Source: DASSUW01 sp963844405 (GTDB lineage: Bacteria; Actinomycetota; Thermoleophilia; Solirubrobacterales; Solirubrobacteraceae). Taken from it: a stretch of 64,000 nucleotides of DNA. The position numbers and the translations under genes are program-made. The stretch covers positions 62,001 through 126,000 of the forward strand of contig CAWJNZ010000003.1 of the NCBI GenBank assembly GCA_963844405.1, given 5' to 3'. Positions 7,353 through 15,782 of this stretch are shown here, one piece after another. How positions within the stretch are numbered: position 1 is the first letter of the stretch; each line of letters starts with the position of its first letter. The notes beneath the pieces are model-generated. The model ran no database searches. It saw only the letters and a program-made list of their open reading frames with translations, and was not told the origin of the DNA.

Positions 7353-9572
7353 GTAGCGCCAGCCACACCCGAGCTCGACCTCGCGGTCCTCGACCGTGTC
7401 CAGCAGCGCGTGCTGTGGCTGGCGACGGCGATCGTCCATCACGCCAACCGCGTGCGCCCGAACGCGTCGGGCGTCAAGGTCGGGGGACACCAGGCGTCGA
7501 GCGCGTCGATGGTGTCGCTGATGACCGCGCTGTGGTTCGCCGTGCTCGAGGCGCCCGACCGCGTGAGCGTGAAGCCGCACGCCTCGCCGGTCCTGCACGC
7601 CATCAACTACCTGCTCGGGCGGCTCGACCGTGAGTACCTGACCACGCTGCGGCAGTTCGGCGGGCTGCAGTCGTACCCGTCGCGGACCAAGGACCCCGAC
7701 CCCGTCGACTACTCGACCGGCTCGGTCGGCATCGGCGCCACCGCGCCGGTGTGGGGGGCGCTCGCCCACCGCTACGTGGCGGGGCACTTCGACGTCCCGG
7801 TCGGCGGCCGCCAGATCGCCCTGATCGGCGACGCCGAGCTCGACGAGGGGGCGATCTGGGAGGCGATCGCCGACCCGATGGTGGCCAAGCTCGGCGAGGT
7901 CATGTGGGTGGTCGACCTCAACCGCCAGTCGCTCGACCGCGTGGTGCCGGACATCGCGGCGGGCCGCCTGGCGGGCATGTTCGAGGCGGCCGGCTGGCAC
8001 GTCGAGATGGTCAAGTACGGCCCGCGCCTCAAGCGCCTGGGAGAGCTGCGCGCCCGTATCGATGCGATGCCCAACGAGGAGTACCAGCGGCTGCTGCGGG
8101 CCGACGCCGACGAGCTGCGGGAGCGGCTCGAGGTCAGCGTGCTGCCGAGCGACGACGCCGAGCTGCTGGCCGCCCTCCGCGACCTGGGCGGCCACGACCT
8201 CGGCGCGCTGATCGACGGCTTCCGCAAGGCCGACGCGGTGCGCGACCGGCCGAGCGTCGTCTTCGCCTACACGATCAAGGGCTGGCGGCTGCCGACCGAG
8301 GGCCACCCCGCCAACCACTCGGCGCTGCTCTCGGGCGAGCAGTTCGCCGAGCTGGCCGGGGAGCTGGGCCTCGACCCGGAGGACCCGTGGGCGGGCTTCG
8401 AGAACGGCTCGCCGGAGGCGGAGCTGTGCGCGGCCACCGCGGAGCGGCTGCGGCGCGAGCCGGTCGAGGCCGCGGAGCCGCCCGCCGTCCCGCCGTCGCT
8501 GGGCCGCGAGCACCGCGGCCGCGAATCCACCCAACAGGCGTTCGGGCGCTTCTGGGTCGACCTCGAGCGTGAGGCGCCCGACGTGGCGGCCCGCGTCGTC
8601 ACCGTGTCGCCCGACGTCGGCACCTCGACCAACCTCGGCGGCTGGATCAACAAGGCGGGGATCTGGAACGTCGGCGACCGCATCGACTGGTTCGCCGACG
8701 ACACCGACACGCTGGTCCGCTGGCGGGAGAGCGACCACGGCCAGCACGTCGAGCTCGGCATCGCCGAGGTCAACCTCGTGGGTCTGCTCGGGGAGCTCGG
8801 CGCGACCTGGTCGCGCGACGGCCAGCCGCTGCTGCCGGTGGGCACGATCTACGACCCGTTCGTCGCCCGCGCGCTGGAGCCGTGGTCGTTCGGCATCTAC
8901 GCGGGCGGCCAGTCGATCCTCGTCGGCACGCCGAGCGGCGTGACGTTGGGGCCGGAGGGCGGCGCCCACCAATCGGTCGTCACGCCCTCGATCGGCATCG
9001 AGCAGCCGGGCTGCGTCGCCTGGGAGCCGGCCTTCGGGCGCGACTTCGAGTGGACGTTCCTGCACGCGCTGTCGCGGCTCGGGCGGCCGGACGGCAGCGC
9101 CGCGTACTTCCGGCTCTCGACGCGGCCGATCGACCAGTCGCTGGCCGGCGAGACCTCGCGCGAGCACGTGCTGGCCGGCGGCTACCGGCTGCGCGAAGGC
9201 TCGCGGCTGACGATCGCCGTCATGGGCGCGCTGGTCCCCGAGGCGATGGAGGCCGCCGACGAGCTCGGCGCCGAGGTCGTCTGCATCACGAGCGCCGACC
9301 AGCTGTTCCGCGCCTTCCAGGCGCGCGCCGGCATGGCCGACGGCGAGCCGTGGATCCTCGAGGAGCTCTTCCCGCAGCCGCTCCCGATCGTGTCGGTGCT
9401 CGACGGCCACCCTCACACGCTGAGCTTCCTGGCCGCCGTCCACGGGGTGCCGCAGACCTGCCTCGGCGTGCAGCGCTTCGGCCAATCGGGCGACATCTTC
9501 GAGCTGTACGAGCACCACCAGATCGACGCCGAGTCGGTCGTCGGCGCCGCCCTGGACCTGCTGGATGCATGA
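7353..9572 (+). CDS. AceE/transketolase-like thiamine-diphosphate enzyme (start codon unresolved)
   Basis: About 740 aa, resembling homodimeric pyruvate dehydrogenase E1 and transketolases. The ThDP motif is GDAELDEG...DLN near residues 157-190. The pyrimidine-domain segment GIAEVNLVGLLGELG and TPSGVTLGPEGGAHQS lie in the second half. Coding-like sequence (PATPELDLAVLDRVQQRVLW) precedes the first canonical start, GTG 7410, but no ATG/GTG/TTG exists between the TAA at 7335 and 7410. GTA at 7353 would fit as the start. It overlaps lhgO by 8 nt, so it probably acts on a 2-oxo acid linked to 2-hydroxyglutarate metabolism; the substrate is inferred only. Confidence 0.82.
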   Translation, partial: VAPATPELDLAVLDRVQQRVLWLATAIVHHANRVRPNASGVKVGGHQASSASMVSLMTALWFAVLEAPDRVSVKPHASPVLHAINYLLGRLDREYLTTLRQFGGLQSYPSRTKDPDPVDYSTGSVGIGATAPVWGALAHRYVAGHFDVPVGGRQIALIGDAELDEGAIWEAIADPMVAKLGEVMWVVDLNRQSLDRVVPDIAAGRLAGMFEAAGWHVEMVKYGPRLKRLGELRARIDAMPNEEYQRLLRADADELRERLEVSVLPSDDAELLAALRDLGGHDLGALIDGFRKADAVRDRPSVVFAYTIKGWRLPTEGHPANHSALLSGEQFAELAGELGLDPEDPWAGFENGSPEAELCAATAERLRREPVEAAEPPAVPPSLGREHRGRESTQQAFGRFWVDLEREAPDVAARVVTVSPDVGTSTNLGGWINKAGIWNVGDRIDWFADDTDTLVRWRESDHGQHVELGIAEVNLVGLLGELGATWSRDGQPLLPVGTIYDPFVARALEPWSFGIYAGGQSILVGTPSGVTLGPEGGAHQSVVTPSIGIEQPGCVAWEPAFGRDFEWTFLHALSRLGRPDGSAAYFRLSTRPIDQSLAGETSREHVLAGGYRLREGSRLTIAVMGALVPEAMEAADELGAEVVCITSADQLFRAFQARAGMADGEPWILEELFPQPLPIVSVLDGHPHTLSFLAAVHGVPQTCLGVQRFGQSGDIFELYEHHQIDAESVVGAALDLLDA

Positions 9573-10743
9573 CGTCGCGATCACCGGCGGAGGCATCCTC
9601 GGCCTCGCCACCGCCCGCGCGCTCGCCCTGCGCGGCATGAAGGTCGTCGTGCTCGAGCGCGAGGACCGGCTCGGCGCGCACCAGACGACGCACAACAGCG
9701 GCGTGATCCACGCGGGCATCTACTACGCGCCCGGCTCGCTGAAGGCGCGGCTGTGCGTGGAGGGGGCGGCGGCGCTGTACGACTACTGCGCGGCGCGCGG
9801 GATCGCCACCGACCGCTGCGGCAAGCTCGTCGTCGCCGTGCGCGACGCCGACGTCGAGCGGCTCGACGAGCTCGAGCGGCGCGCGCGGTCCAACGGCGTC
9901 GAGGGCCTCGCGCGGCTCGGCCCGGACGAGATCGCCGCCATCGAGCCGGCCGCCCGCGGCCTCGCGGCCCTGCACTCGCCGAACACCGGGATGGTCGACT
10001 TCGGCGCCGTCGCCACCGCCTACGCCGAGGACGTGCGCGAGCACGGCGGCGAGATCCACACCGGCGCCGCCGTGCGCGCGCTGGTCGAGCGCGAGGACCA
10101 CGTGGAGGCGATCGTGCACGGCTCGCCTCCCATCGTCCGGGCCCGCCACGCCGTCGCCTGCGCCGGCGCGTGGTCCGACCGGCTCGCGCTCGCCTCGGGC
10201 GCGCGGCCCGACGTGCGCATCATCCCCTTCCGCGGCGCCTACCTGCGGCTCGAGCGGCCGGAGCTCGTGCGCGGCCAGATCTACCCCGTGCCGGACCCGG
10301 CGCTGCCGTTCCTCGGCGTCCACCTCTCGCCGACCATCCACGGCGAGGTGCTGATCGGGCCGACGGCGCTGCTGGCGCCCGCCCGCGACGCCTACCGGCT
10401 GACCACCTTCCGGCGGGCCGACATCGGGGCGACCCTGCGCTGGCCCGGCACCGCGCGGCTCGTCCGCCGCTGGTGGCGCACCGGCCTCACCGAGATCAGC
10501 CACGCGCTCAGCCGCCGGCTGCTCGTGCGCGAGGCGGCGCGCTTCGTGCCCGCGATCGGTCCCGGCGACGTGGGACCGGGCCCCGCCGGCATCCGCGCGC
10601 AGGCGCTGGGCCGCGACGGCACGCTGGTGGACGACTTCAAGCTCGCCCACACGGGGCGGGCCGTCCACGTCCTCAACGCGCCGTCGCCGGCCGCCACCGC
10701 CTCGCTCGCGATCGCGGAGATGATCGCGAGCGAGGTGGCATGA
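9565..10743 (+). CDS. lhgO: L-2-hydroxyglutarate oxidase
   Basis: A 392-aa FAD-dependent oxidoreductase of the DAO superfamily. The dinucleotide-binding motif VAITGGGILGLATARAL opens the protein, and the LhgO signature HNSGVIHAGIYYAPGS lies near residues 45-60. GAWSDRLA and the C-terminal GPGPAGIRAQ are typical of the family. It oxidises L-2-hydroxyglutarate to 2-oxoglutarate, passing electrons to the respiratory chain at the membrane. ATG 9565 overlaps the end of the ThDP enzyme, implying a two-gene operon. Confidence 0.92.
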   Translation: MHDVAITGGGILGLATARALALRGMKVVVLEREDRLGAHQTTHNSGVIHAGIYYAPGSLKARLCVEGAAALYDYCAARGIATDRCGKLVVAVRDADVERLDELERRARSNGVEGLARLGPDEIAAIEPAARGLAALHSPNTGMVDFGAVATAYAEDVREHGGEIHTGAAVRALVEREDHVEAIVHGSPPIVRARHAVACAGAWSDRLALASGARPDVRIIPFRGAYLRLERPELVRGQIYPVPDPALPFLGVHLSPTIHGEVLIGPTALLAPARDAYRLTTFRRADIGATLRWPGTARLVRRWWRTGLTEISHALSRRLLVREAARFVPAIGPGDVGPGPAGIRAQALGRDGTLVDDFKLAHTGRAVHVLNAPSPAATASLAIAEMIASEVA

Positions 10744-10750
10744 GAACGTA

Positions 10751-10807
10751 GGGGGCCCCGCCCAACGGGCCATTCCGTGTGGTGCGATGTCCCGTTGGGC
10801 ACCCCCT
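10751..10807. repeat. Dispersed hairpin repeat, copy 1
   Basis: A hairpin with perfect 10-bp arms GCCCAACGGG/CCCGTTGGGC (10760-10769 and 10791-10800) plus flanking G/C runs. A closely matching copy in inverse orientation lies at 45584-45637, sharing GCCCAACGGGCCAT, GCGATGTCC and TTGGGCACCCC. It sits between the convergent lhgO and MFS genes and could also terminate both. Confidence 0.75.
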
Positions 10808-10809
10808 GG

Positions 10810-12234
10810 CTAGGCCGCCTCGGGCACGACGCCGGCCGGCAGGTCCTCCTCGACCTGCGCCGCGGTGCCGAAGCGCTTGGCGATCAGCAGGGCCGACGCG
10901 ACGGCGCCCGCCGCCGCCAGCACCCCGCCGACGTAGAACGCGTCGTGCAGGCCGCTGACGTACGCGGCGGCGCTGCCGCCGTTGAGCGCGGCCTCGGCCG
11001 GGATCAGCGCGCCGAGCGCCGCCACGCCGACGGCGATGCCGGCCTGCCGCGCGGTGTCGTTGACGCCGGCGGCCAGGCCGCTCTGCTCGACCGGCACGGC
11101 GCCGAGCGCGACGGCGGAGAGCGCCGGGTTGAACAGGCCGGTGCCGAGGCAGGCGACGAGCAGCCCGGGCATGACCATCCACCACGAGGTCGTCTCGTCG
11201 GCCAGCGTGAACAACACCATGCCGGCGGCCACCAGCGCGAGCCCGCCGGCGACCATGTTCCGGGCCGGCACCTTGGCGCCGAGCTGGGCGGTGGCCCCGG
11301 AGACGATCAGCATCAGGATCGTGCCCGGCAGGTACACGAGGCCGGCCTCGATCGCCGACAGCCCGAGGATCTGCTGCAGGTACAGCGTCGCGTAGAGGAA
11401 GATCGCGAAGAAGGACGCCGAGATGGCGAAGGCCGCGACCTGCGCGCCCGTGAACGTCGCGTCGCGGAACAGGCGCATCGGCAGCATCGGCTCCCGCACG
11501 GCCAGCTCGACGACCACGAAGGCCATCAGCGCGACGGCGGCGCCGGCCAGCTCGGCCACGATGATCGTCGAGCCCCAGCCGTCCTCGTTGCCGCGCAGCA
11601 GCGCCAGCACGAGCAGGCCCAGGCCGGCGGTCAGCGTGATCTGGCCGGGCCAGTCGATCCCGCGCCAGTGCGGGTCGCGCGACTCCTCCACGTACGTGCG
11701 CGTGATCCACAGGCAGAAGACGCCGATCGGGAGGTTGACGAGGAAGATCCACTGCCAGTCGAGGCCGCTGGTGAGCAGGCCGCCGACCAGCGGGCCGACC
11801 GCGAACGAGGCGCCGATCGCCGCGCCGTAGGCGGCCAGCGCGCCGGCGCGCTCACGCGGGCTCGGGAAGGCGTGGGCGAGCAGCGCCAGCGAGACGGCGA
11901 ACATGATCGCCGCGCCGACGCCCTGCACTGCGCGCGCCGAGTTGAGCATCACGATGTCCTGCGCGAGGCCGCAGGCGAGCGAGGCGACGGTGAAGATGGT
12001 CAGGCCGTAGGTGAACAGGCGCCGGCGGCCGAGGCGGTCGGCGAGCGCGCCGGCCGTCAGCACGACGCTGGCCAGCGCCAGCGTGTAGGCGTCGACGACC
12101 CACTGCAGGCCGCTCAGGCCCGTGTCGAGGTCCTCGGCGATGCGGGACAGCGCCGTGTTCACCACGGCGATGTCCAGCATGAGCATGGCGGTGGCCGCGC
12201 AGACCACGACCAGCGTCCAGCGTTGAATGTTCAT
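10810..12234 (-). CDS. MFS drug exporter, DHA2 (14-TM) family
   Basis: A 474-aa EmrB/QacA-type proton antiporter. Start ATG 12234 has GGAG about 6 nt upstream, giving MNIQRWTLVVVCAATAMLMLD. Motif A appears as GALADRLGRRRLF near residue 65 and motif C as GAAIGASFAVGPLVGG near 130. Fourteen hydrophobic segments are readable. It probably exports lipophilic toxicants; no regulator is adjacent, and the 77-nt gap upstream holds no clear operator. Confidence 0.9.
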   Translation of the reverse strand: MNIQRWTLVVVCAATAMLMLDIAVVNTALSRIAEDLDTGLSGLQWVVDAYTLALASVVLTAGALADRLGRRRLFTYGLTIFTVASLACGLAQDIVMLNSARAVQGVGAAIMFAVSLALLAHAFPSPRERAGALAAYGAAIGASFAVGPLVGGLLTSGLDWQWIFLVNLPIGVFCLWITRTYVEESRDPHWRGIDWPGQITLTAGLGLLVLALLRGNEDGWGSTIIVAELAGAAVALMAFVVVELAVREPMLPMRLFRDATFTGAQVAAFAISASFFAIFLYATLYLQQILGLSAIEAGLVYLPGTILMLIVSGATAQLGAKVPARNMVAGGLALVAAGMVLFTLADETTSWWMVMPGLLVACLGTGLFNPALSAVALGAVPVEQSGLAAGVNDTARQAGIAVGVAALGALIPAEAALNGGSAAAYVSGLHDAFYVGGVLAAAGAVASALLIAKRFGTAAQVEEDLPAGVVPEAA

Positions 12235-12312
12235 CAAGTCTCCAGAACGAGAGGGGGTGGGGAGTGGGCGCAGCATCGCGCCGGCGGGCCCCCGCCCGCA
12301 TCAGGGAACCCC

Positions 12313-13284
12313 CTAGGCCAGCCCTCGCTCGCGGGCGGCCGCCACGGTCGCCGCGAGCGTGGATTCCGCGTCGTGGCGCGGTTTCCAGCGCAGGTTCTTG
12401 CGCGCCTTGGCGTAGCTCATGAGCACCGGCACGCTGAAGGCGTTCAGCCACTCGACCTTGGCCGGCACGAGCGGGAGCGCGGTGCCGGCGGCGGCGAGCT
12501 TGGCCGCCGCGCGCGGCACCGGGACGCGGCGCCAGCCGAGCTCGCGCGCCAGGTCGCCGGCGGTCAGCTCGCCCGGGCCGGCGAGGTTGTAGACGCCCGG
12601 CTCGCCGGCGCCGCGGACGGCGGCGACGAGCGCCGAGGCCACGTCGTCGTGGTGGACGAGCTGGAAGCGGGTGCCGGGATCGGGCAGGACGGTCAGCGGC
12701 GCGCGGCGCATCGGCCACGGGATCGCCTCGATCATGGAGAGCGCGTCGGGGCCCGCGACGATGCACGGCCGGAAGACGTAGGTGTCGAGCCGCGAGCCGG
12801 TGACGGACGCGAACAGCGTCGCCTCCAGCTCGGCCTTCTGGGCGGAGTAGTAGTGCCGCGACGTGCCGCGCGCCGGCACGACCTCGGTCAGCGGCTGCGG
12901 GTTGCTCTCGTGGAACCCGTAGGCGGCGACCGACGAGGTGTAGACGAGCCGGCGCGCGCGCGGCGACCGAGCGGCCGCCGTGAAGACCGTGCGCGAGCCC
13001 TCGAGGTTGACGCGGCGGGTCTCCTCGCGGCCGCCCATGATGATGAAGGCGAGGTGGACGACGACGTCGGCCTCGGCGACCAGCTCGGCCACCGCGTCGG
13101 GGTCGAGCACGTCGCCCTGTCGGTACTCGGTCTTGCGCAGGCCCAGCGCGGCCGGGTCGAACGGCCGCCGCGCCATGCCGAGGACGCGGCCGACCGCCCG
13201 CGAGCGGTCGCAGGCGCGCAGGAAGGCGCGGCCGATGTCACCGGTCGGGCCGGTGACGGCGACGGTGAGCGGCTCAGTCGCGAT
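12313..13284 (-). CDS. NAD-dependent epimerase/dehydratase family protein (start codon unresolved)
   Basis: Extended SDR of about 323 aa. The NAD-binding TVAVTGPTGDIGRAF is encoded in frame but upstream of the first canonical start, ATG 13176, which would delete the Rossmann glycine loop. No ATG/GTG/TTG lies between the upstream in-frame stop and 13176. ATC at 13284, with GGGAGAG shortly upstream, would give an intact protein overlapping the Nudix stop by 11 nt. The active-site motif is HYYSAQKAE (YxxxK). The substrate is probably a nucleotide sugar or related carbonyl; it is not identifiable. Confidence 0.78.
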   Translation of the reverse strand: MATEPLTVAVTGPTGDIGRAFLRACDRSRAVGRVLGMARRPFDPAALGLRKTEYRQGDVLDPDAVAELVAEADVVVHLAFIIMGGREETRRVNLEGSRTVFTAAARSPRARRLVYTSSVAAYGFHESNPQPLTEVVPARGTSRHYYSAQKAELEATLFASVTGSRLDTYVFRPCIVAGPDALSMIEAIPWPMRRAPLTVLPDPGTRFQLVHHDDVASALVAAVRGAGEPGVYNLAGPGELTAGDLARELGWRRVPVPRAAAKLAAAGTALPLVPAKVEWLNAFSVPVLMSYAKARKNLRWKPRHDAESTLAATVAAARERGLA

Positions 13285-13888
13285 AGCCCGGCTCTCCCGG
13301 CAGCACGACGCGGGCCGCGTGGCCCTCGCCCACGACCATCGGCTCGATCGGCTCGACCTCGCGGCCCTCGGCCCACGCCAGCAGCTCGTCGGCGCAGCCG
13401 AAGCCCGCCAGCGCCTCCAGCGTCTTGACGGTCGGGAAGACGAGCTCGATGCCGTCGTCGAGCGCCGCCTGCGGCTTGTACCAGCGCACGTCGACCGTCT
13501 CGCCGCCGTCGGGCTCCGGCTCGGCGTCCTCCGGTGCGGCGACGAGGAAGAACAGCGTGTCGAAGCGGATCTTCACCTGTGGCGGGGTGATCCAGCGCGA
13601 GAAGAGCAGCAGCTGCTCCGCGCCCGGAAGCTCGACGCACGCCTCCTCGGCGACCTCGCGCACCCCCGCCACGCGGTGGTCCTCGTCGCCGTCGACCGCG
13701 CCGCCGGGGAACACCCAGGCGCCGCCCATGAAGCGCGCCGCCGGGTTGCGCTTGACGAGCAGGACCTCGAGTCGCTCGGCGCCCCCGCGCAGGACGATCA
13801 CCGTCGCGGCCTGGCGCGGTTCGGTCGCCTCGCCGGTGTTGAGCTCCTCGCCGGACGCCACGGCGTCGAGGGTACCCTCCTTGCCCAT
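13274..13888 (-). CDS. Nudix hydrolase
   Basis: A 204-aa Nudix-fold protein. The Nudix box is recognisable but degenerate, running from GGAVDGDEDH to REVAEEACVEL, with REVAEEAC replacing the usual REUxEExG. WVFPGG precedes the box as in ADP-ribose/CoA-type members. It likely hydrolyses a nucleoside diphosphate-linked compound. The annotated ATG (13886-13888) shares bases with the divergent rubredoxin ATG. A GTG at 13861 preceded by AAGGAGG is an alternative start that would separate the genes. Confidence 0.82.
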   Translation of the reverse strand: MGKEGTLDAVASGEELNTGEATEPRQAATVIVLRGGAERLEVLLVKRNPAARFMGGAWVFPGGAVDGDEDHRVAGVREVAEEACVELPGAEQLLLFSRWITPPQVKIRFDTLFFLVAAPEDAEPEPDGGETVDVRWYKPQAALDDGIELVFPTVKTLEALAGFGCADELLAWAEGREVEPIEPMVVGEGHAARVVLPGEPGYRD

Positions 13889-14066
13889 GACGACGGAAAC
13901 CGTTCAGAAGTGGATCTGCCAGTCGTGCGGGTTCATCTACGACCCCGCCGAGGGCGATCCCGACGGCGGGATCCCACCCGGAACCGCGTTCGAGGACATC
14001 CCCTCGGACTGGTTCTGCCCGGTCTGCGGCGCCCGCAAGGCCGACTTCGAGCTCTTCGAGGACTAG
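13887..14066 (+). CDS. Rubredoxin
   Basis: A 59-aa one-iron electron carrier. The two CxxC knuckles are WICQSCGF (near residues 9-16) and FCPVCGARK (near 43-51), separated by a standard YDPAEGDPDGGIPPGTAFED loop. It is cytoplasmic and passes electrons to a rubredoxin-dependent oxidoreductase or alkane hydroxylase-type partner, none of which is visible nearby. Its ATG overlaps the Nudix start on the other strand (CATG). Confidence 0.95.
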   Translation: MTTETVQKWICQSCGFIYDPAEGDPDGGIPPGTAFEDIPSDWFCPVCGARKADFELFED

Positions 14067-14069
14067 GCC

Positions 14070-15620
14070 GTAAGCACCACCGAGTCACCCGCCTCGTCCG
14101 CCGCCGTCCCTCGGACGGCGCGCCGCACGCTGCCCCCGCTCGAGCTCCTCGTCTTCACGGTCGGCATCGCCACGCTGGGCGGCGAGATCGCCGCCGCGCG
14201 GCTGATGGCGCCGTTCTTCGGCGCCTCCACGATCGTGTGGGCGAACACGATCGCGATCGTGCTCGTCGCGCTCTCGATCGGCTACTGGTTCGGCGGCAGG
14301 ATGGCCGACCGCCATCCGACGCTGCGGGCGCTGTGCGGCACCGTGCTCGCCGCCTCGGTGCTGTTCGCGGCGATCCCGTTCGTGGCCGACCCCTTCCTGT
14401 CGCTGAGCGTCGAGGCCTTCGACTCCTACTCGATCGGCGCCTTCGCGGGCTCGCTGTTCGGCGTGCTCGTGCTGGTCGCCGTGCCGGTGCTGATGATGGG
14501 CGCGACGTCGCCGTGGGCGATCCGGCTCAAGATGCACGCGGTCGAGGACTCGGGGCAGATGGCCGGGCGCATGTACGCGATCTCGACGGTCGGCTCGCTG
14601 CTCGGCACCTTCGCCGCCTCGCTGCTGCTGATCCCGCTCGTGGGGACCCAGCGGACCTTCCTGATCTTCGCGCTGTTCACCGCCGCCGTGTCGGCGCTCG
14701 GCCTGCGCCCTCGCTGGGCGCTCGTCCCGCTCGCCATCCTCGCGCTGATCTTCATCCCGGTCGGCACCGTCAAGGGGTCGGACGAGGGTGAGGTGGTCCA
14801 CGAGGCCGACACCGAGTACCAGTACGCGCGCGTGGTCGAGCTGCCGGACGGCGAGCGGCACCTCGAGCTCAACGAGGGGCTGGCCGTGCACTCGGTCTAC
14901 CGGCCCGACACCGTGCTGACCGGCAACGTCTGGGATGGCTACCTGATCGAGCCCTTCGCCGTTCGGTCCTCGCCTCCCGAGCGGATCGCGATCCTCGGCA
15001 ACGGCGCAGGCACCACCGCGCGCGCGTACGCGGAGTACTTCCCGGACACGCTGATCGACGGCGTCGAGATCGACGGCGAGCTGCACGACATCGGCAAGCG
15101 CTGGTTCGGCCTGCGCGAGCGTCCGGAGCTCAAGCTCTACACCGAGGACGCGCGGCCCTTCCTGCGGCGGATCGACGGCCGCTACGACGCGATCTTCGTC
15201 GACGCCTACCGCCAGCCGTACATCCCCTTCTACCTGACCACCACCGAGTTCTTCTCGCTCGCGCGCGAGAAGCTCAACCCGGGCGGCGTGCTGGTGGTCA
15301 ACGTCGGCCATCCCGAGGGATCGGACGAGCTCGAGAAGGTGCTCGCGGCGACGGTCGGCGAGGTCTTCCCACACGTCGCGCGCGATCCGCTCGAGGACGT
15401 CAACACGCTCCTCGTCGCCGCCGACGATCCCCCGACCGCCGACAACCTGCGCCGCGCCGCGACGACGCTGCCCGTGGACCTGAGGCCGCTCGCCTTGAAC
15501 ACGGCGGTCCGACTCGAGCCCGCTTTGCGCGGAGGCGACGTCTACACCGACGACCACGCCCCGGTCGAGTGGCTGATCGACGCCTCGATCGTCGAAGAGG
15601 CGGCCGGCGGCAAGGACTAG
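14070..15620 (+). CDS. Fused membrane/spermidine synthase-like protein (start codon unresolved)
   Basis: About 516 aa: an N-terminal multi-TM region to about residue 225, then a soluble SAM-dependent spermidine-synthase-like domain with ILGNGAGTTARAY and GVEIDGELHD, plus FVDAYRQPYIPFY as the active-site strand. Conserved sequence TVGIATLGGEIAAARLMAP begins before the first canonical start, ATG 14205. The only reasonable upstream codon is GTA 14070, which has GAGG 8 nt upstream and reads V-S-T-T-E, four nt after the rubredoxin stop. Aminopropyl transfer is plausible but unproven. Confidence 0.82.
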   Translation, partial: VSTTESPASSAAVPRTARRTLPPLELLVFTVGIATLGGEIAAARLMAPFFGASTIVWANTIAIVLVALSIGYWFGGRMADRHPTLRALCGTVLAASVLFAAIPFVADPFLSLSVEAFDSYSIGAFAGSLFGVLVLVAVPVLMMGATSPWAIRLKMHAVEDSGQMAGRMYAISTVGSLLGTFAASLLLIPLVGTQRTFLIFALFTAAVSALGLRPRWALVPLAILALIFIPVGTVKGSDEGEVVHEADTEYQYARVVELPDGERHLELNEGLAVHSVYRPDTVLTGNVWDGYLIEPFAVRSSPPERIAILGNGAGTTARAYAEYFPDTLIDGVEIDGELHDIGKRWFGLRERPELKLYTEDARPFLRRIDGRYDAIFVDAYRQPYIPFYLTTTEFFSLAREKLNPGGVLVVNVGHPEGSDELEKVLAATVGEVFPHVARDPLEDVNTLLVAADDPPTADNLRRAATTLPVDLRPLALNTAVRLEPALRGGDVYTDDHAPVEWLIDASIVEEAAGGKD

Positions 15621-15635
15621 GCCGCGGCGAACGTC

Positions 15636-15777
15636 AACTGCGGCAGGGTAGGGAACGAGGAGGCCGGCGGAGCGGCGATCCCTGGCGCTTTGACGTCGAT
15701 ATGCGACGTCAAAGCGCCACGCGCCCCGCGGCAGACCAACCGCGCCGGCTCCCTCGCTGCCCTACCCAGCCGCAGTT
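15636..15777. repeat. Long palindrome between convergent genes
   Basis: The gap folds into one stem. The core is a perfect 16-bp inverted repeat, TGGCGCTTTGACGTCG / CGACGTCAAAGCGCCA (15683-15698, 15704-15719), with a 5-nt loop. The outer arms pair AACTGCGGCAGGGTAGGG (15636 onward) with the mirror ending at 15777, with one mismatch in the first 18. Between them the pairing is patchy. It may serve as a bidirectional terminator. Confidence 0.75.
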
Positions 15778-15782
15778 CGTCC

